A DNA stretch of 52,987 bases. Origin: an uncultured Nitrososphaera sp. Lineage in GTDB: Archaea; Thermoproteota; Nitrososphaeria; Nitrososphaerales; Nitrososphaeraceae. The position numbers and the translations under genes are program-made. How positions within the stretch are numbered: position 1 is the stretch's first letter; the number at the start of each line of letters is the position of its first letter. The DNA lies in NCBI GenBank assembly GCA_946480575.1, contig CAMLKF010000006.1, positions 1-52,987 on the forward strand, read 5' to 3'. Positions 24,309 to 31,783 of this stretch are shown here, piece by piece. Below the pieces are notes generated by a model. That model worked only from the letters and a program-made list of their open reading frames with translations, was not told the DNA's origin and ran no database searches.

Positions 24309-24440
24309 ATGTAGCCATTTCGAATAACCCTATCGGAACAATCGAAGATGGAACAGAACCGATCTAGCCGATGATTTGTTACAACCTTTGCAAAAAAGGC
24401 ATTAGCTGACGCGAACGCTACAGTACCGTGTCTCACAGCG

Positions 24441-24478
24441 TTTAAATATTAGGCTAGCCTAATTAGGACCGCCTAATT
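24441..24478 (+). promoter_or_regulatory. TATA box overlapping a 16-bp palindromic operator
   Basis: TTTAAATATTA (24441-24451) is a strong archaeal TATA element. It runs into the perfect palindrome ATTAGGCTAGCCTAAT (24448-24463). A second pair of half sites, AATTAGG (24461-24467) and CCTAATT (24472-24478), follows 4 bp apart. The TTAGG-n-CCTAA type is the known operator form of DtxR/IdeR-family metal regulators, a family I remember as expanded in Nitrososphaera. Binding here would block TBP/TFB. This is inference from the motif only. Confidence 0.6.
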
Positions 24479-24531
24479 CCTAGGGAGGTCTGGCGTGGCA
24501 TCTACATGAGGACACACGTCATCAGTCACCC

Positions 24532-24575
24532 GCCTGTCCGGCCGGCACTGTACGCACACCCCGGTTCGGACAGGC
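24532..24575 (+). ncRNA. GC-rich stem-loop, possible leader RNA or small RNA
   Basis: GCCTGTCCG (24532-24540) pairs with CGGACAGGC (24567-24575), and CCGG (24542-24545) with CCGG (24561-24564), giving a long hairpin with a small bulge and a 15-nt loop. It lies 70-110 bp downstream of the TATA/palindrome and before the small ORF at 24619, so it would be in a long 5' leader. The GC content contrasts with the AT-rich flanks. It does not fit tRNA, RNase P or SRP RNA as far as I can see. Confidence 0.4.
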
Positions 24576-24618
24576 TCCCAACTGGACCCTAGAAGGTCAG
24601 GAGACAAAAGAAGAACAT

Positions 24619-24759
24619 ATGCTGGCATCAGCTGGACGCGCGATTAAAGAGATTGTTTCAATGAAAGTCCACTTTAGGTACCACGTTGTAATTGATTGCC
24701 GCCCGGATTCAAACTGTGAATACTGCCGCCGCAGGATGCTAAAGCACGCTCATCATTGA
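24619..24759 (+). CDS. small CxxC protein (46 aa)
   Basis: ATG 24619 (or 24661) gives LASAGRAIKEIVSMKVHFRY, then HVVIDCRPDSNCEYCRRRML and KHAHH. One CEYC pair plus an earlier Cys and C-terminal histidines could bind a metal. The same frame stays open upstream without a good start. It would be the gene controlled by the palindromic promoter at 24441 if that transcript is real. Its stop overlaps the end of the convergent gene at 24753 by 7 bp. Confidence 0.45.
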   Translation: MLASAGRAIKEIVSMKVHFRYHVVIDCRPDSNCEYCRRRMLKHAHH

Positions 24760-25268
24760 TTCTTCCTTATCTGGTCAACAAGCGTGTCAGGCCTGACCTC
24801 GTCTATCCTTGCAAATTCTACTGAATCGACCGCCGCATACTGTACAAGCACGTCAAACTTTTGTGGTTTCGTCAAATCATGCCAGCCGAACTTGATATAT
24901 GTCCTGCCGTCGTAGCCGCTCCTGAACTTGCGCAGGCTGTTCAGGCTGGAAAACGACCGGTAAAGCGCATAGTTGATCTGGTTGGGCCTTAGTTCCAGCG
25001 GATAGGCGATGAATTCGTACTTGGCTGGATGCTCCACAAAGACTGCGTGGAACGTCGGGACCTGTTGCTGCTGGCTCTCTGTTACCCTTGCCCACGCAGC
25101 CTCGGCGTTGCGGCGAAAGTCAAAGATCGGGGCTATGACGTGCTGCCTCTCGTCGCCAAAGTACCCAATGCCGAGAAACTCTGAGAACCTGACTACTGGC
25201 GCGGCCTGCAACCTGACCTTCTCAAATCGTGTGTGGTATATAATGCTACGTCGGAGGGTCGTTTGCAA
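24753..25268 (-). CDS. hypothetical protein (171 aa)
   Basis: The protein has mixed alpha/beta composition: VRLQAAPVVRFSEFLGIGYF, HVIAPIFDFRRNAEAAWAR, FHAVFVEHPAKYEFIAYPL and YDGRTYIKFGWHDL. No family is recognised. Its length, GC-rich codon use and start are typical of the core genes nearby. It is divergent from the VOC gene at 25304, sharing a short promoter region. Confidence 0.75.
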   Translation of the reverse strand: MQTTLRRSIIYHTRFEKVRLQAAPVVRFSEFLGIGYFGDERQHVIAPIFDFRRNAEAAWARVTESQQQQVPTFHAVFVEHPAKYEFIAYPLELRPNQINYALYRSFSSLNSLRKFRSGYDGRTYIKFGWHDLTKPQKFDVLVQYAAVDSVEFARIDEVRPDTLVDQIRKNQ

Positions 25269-25303
25269 CTTTATATCTCTGGCTCTCGATAATTATGTGC
25301 AAC

Positions 25304-25699
25304 ATGTTCAACAGAATAGGCGCGGTCATACTCCTTGTCTCTGACATGAAAAGGTCTACCAGATTCTACCGCGACGTTCTTGGGATGGAACTCAAGGAGC
25401 AGTCAAAGGACTGGACCGAGTTCTCAAAGCGCGGCACGGTTCTCGCGCTCCACCCTTCAAAGAAAAAGAGGATCAAGAGGAACAACAGCATGCTTGTAGG
25501 CTTTAGCGTGAGCGACTTTGATGACGTGGTCAACGGCCTAAAAAAGAAAAAGGTGAAATTCTACAAAAAGCCCAGAGAGGAATCATTTGGCAAGCACGCA
25601 ATAATTCAGGACCCTGATGGACATCTGATATCGATAGTGCAGATGCCGCAGGAAGAGCTCTCACAGATCCCGTACTATCACGGCTTTGCGCCGATCTGA
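25304..25699 (+). CDS. VOC-superfamily (glyoxalase-like) protein
   Basis: One complete VOC module pair in 131 residues: AVILLVSDMKRSTRFYRDVLG-type opening, VLGMELKE, then SMLVGFSVSDFDDVVNGLKK and the ending IIQDPDGHLISIVQ. The family binds a divalent metal and acts as glyoxalase, dioxygenase, resistance protein or epimerase; metal ligands here are not all evident, so the reaction is unknown. TATA-like TTTATATC at 25270-25277 lies about 30 bp before ATG 25304, so I prefer this start over ATG 25295. Its last 22 bp overlap the convergent gene at 25678. Confidence 0.82.
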   Translation: MFNRIGAVILLVSDMKRSTRFYRDVLGMELKEQSKDWTEFSKRGTVLALHPSKKKRIKRNNSMLVGFSVSDFDDVVNGLKKKKVKFYKKPREESFGKHAIIQDPDGHLISIVQMPQEELSQIPYYHGFAPI

Positions 25700-26265
25700 T
25701 CCCTGAACCACACGTAAACAGGAATGAGCGAGTGCTTCATGCCGGTGTCGCCGGCGTCCTTTCTGTTGTAGCAGGTCATCACCATCCTGCCTGACAGCAT
25801 GGGGCGAATGTCTGACGTCAGCTCGGCATCCTTGAGCGGACCATACAGTTCGAAAAAGTAGTCCTGTCTGTAGTACGCGACATGCTGCGCAAAGCAGTCC
25901 GATATCACCGCCGGGTCGCCTGCAATGCGCTTGCCGCTGCCGGCATCCTTTTTCTCCACCGCCAGCTGCAGCTGCCTGTTGGTGTACTTGCTTCGTATGT
26001 ATTCCGGGTCGAGCTTGCCTGCAGAGCTGTTGACGTAGATGTCAATGTCTTGGCCCACCTGCGCAGCGGTGCGCTGGGCGAGGTTGCGTGCCTCTTTCAC
26101 TTCTTTGTCGCTGACCCTGCCATCCTTGCCGTAGAGGTACATCATGCAGACAAGCTCGTCGCACTCGATGAAGGGAAAGCTGCGCCGGCCGGCGATAAAC
26201 TCAGCTATTCGCTGCGAGATGTCGTCTGGCAGGACCATTGCCATGTACGAGTCAGCGACTATCAA
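25678..26265 (-). CDS. hypothetical protein (195 aa)
   Basis: The sequence is soluble and mixed alpha/beta: MAMVLPDDISQRIAEFIAGR, ECDELVCMMYLYGKDGRVSD, DIDIYVNSSAGKLDPEYIRS and KHSLIPVYVWFRDQIG. I do not recognise a family. It converges on the VOC gene with overlapping 3' ends, so antisense transcripts of both would be possible. The second Met (MAMVL) is an alternative start. Confidence 0.75.
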   Translation of the reverse strand: MIVADSYMAMVLPDDISQRIAEFIAGRRSFPFIECDELVCMMYLYGKDGRVSDKEVKEARNLAQRTAAQVGQDIDIYVNSSAGKLDPEYIRSKYTNRQLQLAVEKKDAGSGKRIAGDPAVISDCFAQHVAYYRQDYFFELYGPLKDAELTSDIRPMLSGRMVMTCYNRKDAGDTGMKHSLIPVYVWFRDQIGAKP

Positions 26266-26325
26266 AGGCTTGGGGCGAATAAGCCATCAACACATTTATA
26301 GTCTTATTCTCCTCAACATGCCTGC

Positions 26326-26637
26326 ATGCCAGTTGATAACAGCAAAAAGGTCTACCTCATAGTGCACGGTCAGCGAGACCTGATCGAGGCAGTGAAGGAC
26401 AGACTTGCCGCCAATAAATTCAAGCGAGAGAACATGCAGCCGGCTTCCCTTGACAGGGCCGGCGAGGCGGGCGAGTACGTCGCGATGCTCTGGCCTCCAA
26501 TGGCTCCAAGTGAGATTGTCGTGAGCCAGATCACCGGCACGGGAGGCAATAGCGACGGCGGAGGAGGAGGAGCAAGAGGTATGGGCGCGTGGGCCTCGGT
26601 GAGTCAGAAGGAGCTCTTTAGAGTGTCGTTGAGATAA
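26326..26637 (+). CDS. hypothetical protein with a Gly-rich loop (103 aa)
   Basis: The N-terminal 60 residues look folded (KKVYLIVHGQRDLIEAVKDR, then AGEYVAMLWPPMAPSEIVV). A Gly-rich stretch (NSDGGGGGARG) follows and then VSQKELFRVSLR. No family is recognised. It lies 92 bp upstream of the CdvB gene on the same strand and might be co-transcribed. Confidence 0.6.
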   Translation: MPVDNSKKVYLIVHGQRDLIEAVKDRLAANKFKRENMQPASLDRAGEAGEYVAMLWPPMAPSEIVVSQITGTGGNSDGGGGGARGMGAWASVSQKELFRVSLR

Positions 26638-26729
26638 GCCCATTGTCGACAACACAGCTCATTTGTTAACCCTGTAGTTAGCTGGATTGGACACCTGAAA
26701 TTAATAGCCAATCCCGCCCAGCCAAGTTC

Positions 26730-27380
26730 ATGACCGGTTTTGACAAGAACTGGAGTAACCAGAACCGATCGAGTGCCAGCGAAAAGGTCAAGGAGTCGCT
26801 GAGACCTCAGGGTCCGCTAAAGCCAAGAATCGAGACTGCCGTTAATAAGCTGCAATTGCAGACATCAAAGTTAGACACCATGATCACAAAGCTGAACGAG
26901 CGCGACGCATCTCTCTTCAGGAGGGTAGTCGACGCGATGCAGAGGCACGACGCCGACACGACCAAGGTGCTTTCCAACGAGCTGGCAGAGGTGCGCAAGA
27001 TCTCACGCACGCTGAGCCAGGCAAAGATGGCACTGGAGCAGGTGTCGATGCGGCTGTCGACGATACACGAGCTTGGAGACGCGATGGTCGCACTGGGTCC
27101 GGCAATAACGTCGATAAAGAGCCTCAAGCCGAGCCTTGGCAGGTTCGTGCCGGGCGTAGACATTGAGATAAACAGTATGCAGACGCTGCTTAGCGGCATC
27201 ATGATGGAATCACTGCAGAGCAACGGTCTTGGCATCGAAGTCAACACCGGCTCGGGAGGCGACATAGACCAGATAATGATGGAGGCTTCTGCCGTGGCGG
27301 AGCAGAGGGTGAACGACAAGTTCCCTTCAATCCCGACTGGCAGCTTCAGGATATCTGACTCTGAAAGCCACCAGCAGTAG
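26730..27380 (+). CDS. cdvB: CdvB-type ESCRT-III protein
   Basis: The 216 residues carry the ESCRT-III/Snf7 core: a basic first helix (PLKPRIETAVNKLQLQTSKL), a long hairpin with ERDASLFRRVVDAMQRHD and SNELAEVRKISRTLSQAKMA, and EQVSMRLSTIHELGDAM. A C-terminal part containing MQTLLSGIMMESLQ and EASAVAEQRVNDKFPSIP follows. CdvB polymers constrict the neck during thaumarchaeal cell division and are remodelled by the CdvC ATPase. The C-terminal region shows no broken winged helix, so this may be one of the shorter CdvB paralogues. It is followed after 15 bp by a small membrane protein that could be a partner. Confidence 0.88.
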   Translation: MTGFDKNWSNQNRSSASEKVKESLRPQGPLKPRIETAVNKLQLQTSKLDTMITKLNERDASLFRRVVDAMQRHDADTTKVLSNELAEVRKISRTLSQAKMALEQVSMRLSTIHELGDAMVALGPAITSIKSLKPSLGRFVPGVDIEINSMQTLLSGIMMESLQSNGLGIEVNTGSGGDIDQIMMEASAVAEQRVNDKFPSIPTGSFRISDSESHQQ

Positions 27381-27395
27381 TAGTGAGCAAGAAAA

Positions 27396-27611
27396 ATGGT
27401 GTCTAGAACAGGAGTTCTGGCAATATTTGGAGCGATAGGTTTTGCAATAGGGTTCCTAGCGTTCCTTGCTACGCCCGCAATCACAGACGCACTTGCGATA
27501 ATCCTGCCGCAGATAATAGTGGACAAGAGCATCGCTTTTGCCATGGTCAGCGGCTTCGCAGGCGCGGCGATCAGCACGACAGTAGTGAACGTGTGGGCAA
27601 AAAGACCATAA
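27396..27611 (+). CDS. small membrane protein, two TM helices (71 aa)
   Basis: Two hydrophobic helices are present: VLAIFGAIGFAIGFLAFLA and SIAFAMVSGFAGAAISTTVV. They are joined by ITDALAIILPQIIVDK, and the protein ends WAKRP. It begins 15 bp after the CdvB stop, so it is almost certainly in the same operon. A role as membrane anchor or regulator of the CdvB polymer is an attractive but unproven idea. No family is recognised. Confidence 0.72.
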   Translation: MVSRTGVLAIFGAIGFAIGFLAFLATPAITDALAIILPQIIVDKSIAFAMVSGFAGAAISTTVVNVWAKRP

Positions 27612-27630
27612 AACCCTACTCTTCTCTTTT

Positions 27631-27888
27631 TTAGCTCGCTTCGAGCTTCTTTAGCTCTTCCTGCATCTGGCTCAAGATGTATATCGCGGCCTGGCCCTTC
27701 ATCGATTCCAGCGCGACTTTTATTTCCTCAATTGTTAAAAAGCTCTTGTCGTCGATTTGCATGGAGGTGCCGTATTTTTCGGACAAGTAGTGAAGGACGG
27801 TTTCCTTTGCCGGGCCGCATAGGACATCAAGCGAACGCTCCAGTGCCATCTTGGTTGTGCTGTGGTCAACGCTATTCATAGGTATCAT
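27631..27888 (-). CDS. hypothetical protein (85 aa)
   Basis: Starting at ATG 27888 or 27879, the protein reads KMALERSLDVLCGPAKETV, LHYLSEKYGTSMQIDD, FLTIEEIKVALESM and IYILSQMQEELKKLE. It is entirely helical and resembles small regulatory helical bundles of thaumarchaea. The open frame continues to 27996 but the extra N-terminus is an unlikely protein segment. No family name can be given. Confidence 0.7.
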   Translation of the reverse strand: MIPMNSVDHSTTKMALERSLDVLCGPAKETVLHYLSEKYGTSMQIDDKSFLTIEEIKVALESMKGQAAIYILSQMQEELKKLEAS

Positions 27889-27992
27889 ATTGGGAGCTTG
27901 GCATGGCCGCCAGCAGCTAGCTATTAAGATAGCTCCACCAGGAATTCTAGCTTTCATGTAGCCGGCGCGCCTCCACCTGATCTGAATATAGA

Positions 27993-28784
27993 TCATTGTT
28001 TGCGCTTTTCTGCTTTCCTATAGCCGTGCGTAAAGTCTGTGTCGTACACCTTGGAGTACTCGTATTTTGCAGGCGCAATCACGTCGCCGACGATTATCAG
28101 TGCAGTCTTGATTATTCTGGCATCCTTTGTCTTTTTCGCGATGTCGCCAAGCGTCCCCTTGATTACCTTCTCGTCGTCCCATGTAGCGCGGTAGACCACC
28201 GCCGCCGGCGTCTTTTCGGTATAGACGCCGCCTTTCAACAATTCTTTGACCACGTCGCCTATCAGGTGAACGCTCAGGTAGAACGCTATCGTGGCGCCAT
28301 GGCGGGCAAGCTCGGCTATCGATTCCCTCGGAGGCACAGGCGTTCGGAGCTCCGCCCTCGTTATTATCAGGGTCTGTGTGACACCCGGGAGCGTCAATTC
28401 TAGGTTCAGGTCAGACGCGGCACCAAGTATCGCTGTGACGCCGGGGACTACCTTGCAGCGTATGCCGTCGGCCTCTAGCTTGTCTATCTGCTCCCTTATC
28501 GCGCTAAAGAGCGCCGGGTCGCCGTCATGGAACCTGATGGCAAGCTTGCCCTCCAGCGCCGAGTCGCGCAGTGTCTGATATATCTTTTCCCTGTCGATAA
28601 CTGCGGCGTCGTAGAGCTGCGCGCCTTTTTTGGCGTACTGCAAGATTTTTGGGTTGAGCAGTGATCCAGAATAGATGACGACATCAGCCTCCTCGACCAG
28701 CCTCTTGGCTTTGAGAGTGATAAGCTCAGGGTCGCCCGGCCCGGAGCCAACGAAATAGACGGTTTTTTTACTCTCTGCCGGCAT
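27993..28784 (-). CDS. cobM: cobalt-precorrin-4 C11-methyltransferase (CobM/CbiF)
   Basis: The protein has the corrin/porphyrin methyltransferase fold: YFVGSGPGDPELITLKA at the start, VIYSGSLLNPKIL, AIRFHDGDPALFSAI (the G-D-P motif), CKVVPGVTAILGAA and a C-terminal ALIIVGDVI. It transfers a methyl group from AdoMet to C11 of (cobalt-)precorrin-4 in cobalamin synthesis. The SGSL and HDGDP details fit CbiF better than other family members. Its start overlaps the upstream cobI-like gene by 17 bp, so they form one operon. Cobalamin synthesis is a known trait of ammonia-oxidising thaumarchaea. Confidence 0.92.
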   Translation of the reverse strand: MPAESKKTVYFVGSGPGDPELITLKAKRLVEEADVVIYSGSLLNPKILQYAKKGAQLYDAAVIDREKIYQTLRDSALEGKLAIRFHDGDPALFSAIREQIDKLEADGIRCKVVPGVTAILGAASDLNLELTLPGVTQTLIITRAELRTPVPPRESIAELARHGATIAFYLSVHLIGDVVKELLKGGVYTEKTPAAVVYRATWDDEKVIKGTLGDIAKKTKDARIIKTALIIVGDVIAPAKYEYSKVYDTDFTHGYRKAEKRKQ

Positions 28785-29496
28785 TTTTCTTTGCCACCAT
28801 TATTGAGAAGTATTTTTCTGTCGGGCCTTTTTTGCCGCGTAGCTCCGACAGCCTCTTCATTTCAAGTATCTCGCCTTCCTCTGAAACGTCCTGCGCTATC
28901 GCAATGTTCGCGTTATCCGGGAAACCCGCCTGCGCGAGCATTTCAATCACGCTGTCAAAGTAGCGGCCGTCCTTCAGAAATATCACGGTGTCGCATGCAT
29001 TTGCCGTCTTCTTTACCCTTTCCATGTTGTAGCATGCTGGCACTATCGCCACTGTCTCATCGCCTTCTGCAAGGCTTATCTTTGCCCTGGCCGCTATCGC
29101 AAACATCGACGCGACACCGGGCACTATTTCCACCTCGATGTCACCGTAGCTCTTTTTTAGCTCGCGGTGGATGTAAATCCAAGTGCTGTAGAGCGCCGGG
29201 TCGCCAACTGTAAGGTAAACGACCTTCTTGCCTGATCTGACCGCGCCGGCGATCTCGTCTGCGTTGCGCTTCCAGTAGTCCCTGAGCGATTCCCTATCCT
29301 TAACCATCGGGAACACGAGGCTGACCGTTTTTGTCGGCCTGTCGATGTACTGCTCGACAACTGAAAGCGCAATGCTGGGTTTGCCCTCTCTCGCAGTGGG
29401 CGCAAATATCACTTCAGCGTTTTTGATCAGGTTGACAGCCCGCACTGTAAGGAGCTCGGGGTCGCCGGGGCCGCACCCAACACAGAAAAGCTTCAT
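28768..29496 (-). CDS. cobI: (cobalt-)precorrin-2 C20-methyltransferase (CobI/CbiL)
   Basis: Hallmarks are LFCVGCGPGDPELLTVRAV at the start, VIFAPTAREGKPSIA (the A-P-x-x-R/K signature of CobI/CbiL), VVYLTVGDPALYSTWIY, EIVPGVASMFAIAA and the C-terminal KYFSIMVA. It methylates C20 of precorrin-2 with AdoMet in early corrin-ring contraction. It is the first gene of a two-gene operon with cobM. A strong TATA lies at 29520-29532, 25-35 bp upstream of ATG 29496, suggesting leaderless initiation. Confidence 0.92.
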   Translation of the reverse strand: MKLFCVGCGPGDPELLTVRAVNLIKNAEVIFAPTAREGKPSIALSVVEQYIDRPTKTVSLVFPMVKDRESLRDYWKRNADEIAGAVRSGKKVVYLTVGDPALYSTWIYIHRELKKSYGDIEVEIVPGVASMFAIAARAKISLAEGDETVAIVPACYNMERVKKTANACDTVIFLKDGRYFDSVIEMLAQAGFPDNANIAIAQDVSEEGEILEMKRLSELRGKKGPTEKYFSIMVAKKNAGRE

Positions 29497-29519
29497 GGAT
29501 AATGCACAGTCTCACAGCA

Positions 29520-29532
29520 ATTTAAATTTAAA
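29520..29532 (-). promoter_or_regulatory. TATA box of the cobI-cobM operon
   Basis: On the minus strand TTTAAATTTAAAT precedes ATG 29496 by about 25-36 bp, the distance expected when transcription starts at or near the start codon. The sequence is self-complementary. No cobalamin riboswitch is seen between it and the gene, as there is almost no leader. Confidence 0.6.
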
Positions 29533-29671
29533 TAATTATTATTGTCGGTTAATGCTATGCTACGTTTTTGTTACTAGATGGGCTAAGAAAGAAGGAGGAG
29601 GAGGATGATGATATTGATGACCACAAAAAATTTTTAGCGGGCAGAACACTCTGACGATTTGAGAGCCACAT

Positions 29672-30079
29672 ATGCACCTTGGATACGTCGGAATTAGGAT
29701 AACAAACCTTAAGAGGTCGTTAAAGTTTTACACTGAGCTTTTGGATTTAAAAGAGGTAGGAAAGGGCGATTTTACAAAGTATGAAGCGGGAATATGGGTG
29801 AAATTGAAAGAAGACGAAAAGTCAGGACAGCACTTGGAGCTAAACTGGTATCCCAAAGGCTCGCACTTTGACGTTCCACATGTAGCATGCGAAGGACTGG
29901 ATCACATCAGGTTTGCAGTTGACAACATTGAAGAAACGTACAAAAAGCTGCTGGAAAAAGGCGCAGAGCCTAAGCCAATCGATCATTCCCTCACCGAAGG
30001 ATGGGTTGCACATGTAAAAGATCCTGATGGAAACTGGATAGAAATATTCAAGATTCCTCTGTCACAAGCAGCAAAATAA
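29672..30079 (+). CDS. VOC-superfamily protein, glyoxalase I-like
   Basis: This 135-residue protein is a full-length VOC enzyme: MHLGYVGIRITNLKRSLKFY, TELLDLKEVGKG, LELNWYPKGS, EGLDHIRFAVDNIEETYKK and AHVKDPDGNWIEIFK. Candidate metal ligands are His2 (in the opening strand), Glu in LELNW, His in LDHI and Glu in WIEIF. This complete set matches glyoxalase I/lactoylglutathione lyase-like proteins better than the VOC gene at 25304. It could be a methylglyoxal-related or other metal-dependent enzyme; glutathione is not expected in archaea. Confidence 0.88.
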   Translation: MHLGYVGIRITNLKRSLKFYTELLDLKEVGKGDFTKYEAGIWVKLKEDEKSGQHLELNWYPKGSHFDVPHVACEGLDHIRFAVDNIEETYKKLLEKGAEPKPIDHSLTEGWVAHVKDPDGNWIEIFKIPLSQAAK

Positions 30080-30105
30080 CAACGACAACAACAACTGCTG
30101 CTTGA

Positions 30106-30699
30106 CTAGGGGTATAGCTGCTCGCCGGTAAAGCGGTCGACAATCTTAATGGCCTTGGTGGGGCATGTCGCTGCAGCGGCATATATTCTGTCGTACTCTG
30201 CGCAGGTCTCGCACTCGACCCTTGCCTTTGGGTTCACCCTCTTGTGCTTTTCAACTACAAAAACCTTGGGCGCAAGGGTCTCGCAGCTCCCAAACGCCAT
30301 GCAAAGCGTCGGCTCGACGATGATATGGAACCTGCCCTTTGGTGTGTCAAGAAAATGCGGCCCGTTGAAAAAGTCGACAATCACAGTTTCCTGCTTTTGC
30401 TCCACGGTTGCTGCTGTATCCGCAGTAGTGCTTACTGTATAGTGAGGCTCTGGCTGTGGCGCAGACTCGGGAGCTGGCGCACTGTCAAACTCCATCCTGT
30501 CGTACTGCGTCCTCTTTGTTTCGTCAGATAGCACTTCAAACGCAGTATTGATCTTTTTTATCATGTCTTCAGCAAAGGCTGAGCTGTTCCTGTCGGGGTG
30601 GTACTTGCGCGCAAGCCTTCTGTAGGTCCGCTTGATCTCAGGATAGCTTGCCTTTTCTGAAACGCCCAGAATTGCATAGTAGCCCTTGCTATCAGTCAA
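30106..30699 (-). CDS. J-domain protein fused to a ferredoxin domain
   Basis: Residues 5-70 are a DnaJ J-domain: YYAILGVSEKASYPEIKRTY, the essential HPD at 34-36, and FEVLSDETKRTQYDRME. A Pro/Ala/Glu-rich linker follows. The last 80 residues form a ferredoxin-like module: EPTLCMAFGSCETLAPKVF, KARVECETCAEYDR and AAATCPTKAIKIVD, with five cysteines suitable for one [4Fe-4S] (or [3Fe-4S]) cluster. The J-domain would recruit Hsp70 (DnaK), and the cluster could pass electrons or sense redox state. Such fusions are known in thaumarchaea and plants or algae. A role in Fe-S assembly or repair is inference. Confidence 0.92.
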   Translation of the reverse strand: MTDSKGYYAILGVSEKASYPEIKRTYRRLARKYHPDRNSSAFAEDMIKKINTAFEVLSDETKRTQYDRMEFDSAPAPESAPQPEPHYTVSTTADTAATVEQKQETVIVDFFNGPHFLDTPKGRFHIIVEPTLCMAFGSCETLAPKVFVVEKHKRVNPKARVECETCAEYDRIYAAAATCPTKAIKIVDRFTGEQLYP

Positions 30700-30857
30700 A
30701 GAAAGTCAAACAATTGTGCGTTGAATCAACTATATGTCTTTTTCCAACAAGCTGGCAGTAGGAAATTCACAACATATGAAGGTGGTATGGGGTTTCAACT
30801 GGCTGGCTAGCCAATAGCAAAGATAGCTGCTACTGGATGAGTCCGTGCCAATGATCT
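30700..30857. other. intergenic spacer
   Basis: This is upstream of the J-domain gene on the minus strand. A TATA-like ATATAGTTG is visible in minus-strand orientation around 30725-30735. No gene is present. Confidence 0.4.
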
Positions 30858-31158
30858 CATTTGCTAGAAAAAGCTATTGCCTTTGTTCTCCTAATTGTAA
30901 TTATGCCCTTTACTATTCCAAATGCAAGTACGACTAGAGCGAGAATAAAACCGGCAGCCTGACTTGCAAAATACCCTGCAATGGGGTAATTGTAATTAGC
31001 TATTATTCTGTCTCTACAGTAAGTATGATTCCATTGATGACTAGCAATACAGATACAAAGATTGAATTTTGTTTAAATGGGATTGCAAATACTTCTATTG
31101 ACATGATTATTGCAGGAGCAGCGAAATAGAATGCTCTAGTCTCTTTGTATAGAAGCTA
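30858..31158 (-). pseudogene. frameshifted small membrane-protein gene
   Basis: The minus strand first reads ETRAFYFAAPAIIMSIEVFA, IPFKQNSIFVSVLLVI and NGIILTVETE, then stop. A second frame continues ANYNYPIAGYFASQAAGF, ILALVVLAFGIVKGIITIRR and TKAIAFSSK, ending at 30858-30860. Together they describe a protein with about three membrane helices, broken by one shift near 31005, with a stop also closing the 5' end. It looks like a decayed small membrane protein. Confidence 0.55.
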
Positions 31159-31316
31159 TCTATTCGACAATATCGCCCTAGTTGTCGACAGAACTTGCCT
31201 TCTCTCAATATGTATGAAAATCGCTAGCGATATTGGTCATTGGCATGGTTGTAGAAACCTGTCACATCAAAAAAATGAACAAGCTTAAGAACAAGTGCTT
31301 AACTAATGCTATCAAT

Positions 31317-31658
31317 ATGGCAAAAGCCAAAGCCAAAAGCAAGGGAAAGAAAGGAAAGCTAGCCAAGCAATCAAAGGGCAAAAAGAAGGCCGCAAGAAGG
31401 GCCTCAAAGGCCAAGGCGCGCAAGAGCGCCCCGAAGAAAAAGGCCGCCGCAAAGAAAAGGACCGCGGCAAAGCCCCGAGTTTCCCGCGTAGAGCCGGCTT
31501 CTCCTGCAACAGTGCCAGACACCACTCCGGAAGTGACAACGTTTGCGTCAGAGCCGCAGGAAACGACGATGGAGCCGTCGTCAGAGCCAACGGGAGCTGG
31601 CTATGACAACAATGGGTTCTCCTCTATGAGAGACGACAGCAACATGTCGTCGATGTGA
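31317..31658 (+). CDS. histone-H1-like lysine/alanine-rich protein (113 aa)
   Basis: From ATG 31317 the protein is a run of Lys/Ala/Ser/Arg (MAKAKAKSKGKKGKLA, KKKAARRASKAKARKSAPK), resembling the tail of eukaryotic linker histone H1 and bacterial H1-like proteins. It is followed by a Pro/Thr/Glu-rich end (ATVPDTTPEVTTFAS) and SSMRDDSNMSSM. The basic half should bind DNA or RNA without a fixed fold. An open frame runs on to 31233, but MAKAKAKSK is the natural start. No winged-helix H1 core is present. Confidence 0.78.
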   Translation: MAKAKAKSKGKKGKLAKQSKGKKKAARRASKAKARKSAPKKKAAAKKRTAAKPRVSRVEPASPATVPDTTPEVTTFASEPQETTMEPSSEPTGAGYDNNGFSSMRDDSNMSSM

Positions 31659-31783
31659 CAGCAAAAGACTCCCAGCGCCTGCCCGGACGGAATACGCCCG
31701 TGCAAAGGCATCCATCAACAATGTAGAGGCTCCCTCCATTTTTGGACTATCATTATCGTTAATAATTTTTGACCCCCCTCAGC

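Noticed and set aside
24532..24580. Possible SRP RNA, RNase P RNA or tRNA
   Set aside because: None of the conserved loops of these RNAs are present; only a simple hairpin is supported.
26807..27577. 256-codon minus frame across cdvB and the membrane gene
   Set aside because: The composition is that of an antisense frame and no family pattern is visible, while the plus strand encodes clear ESCRT-III features.
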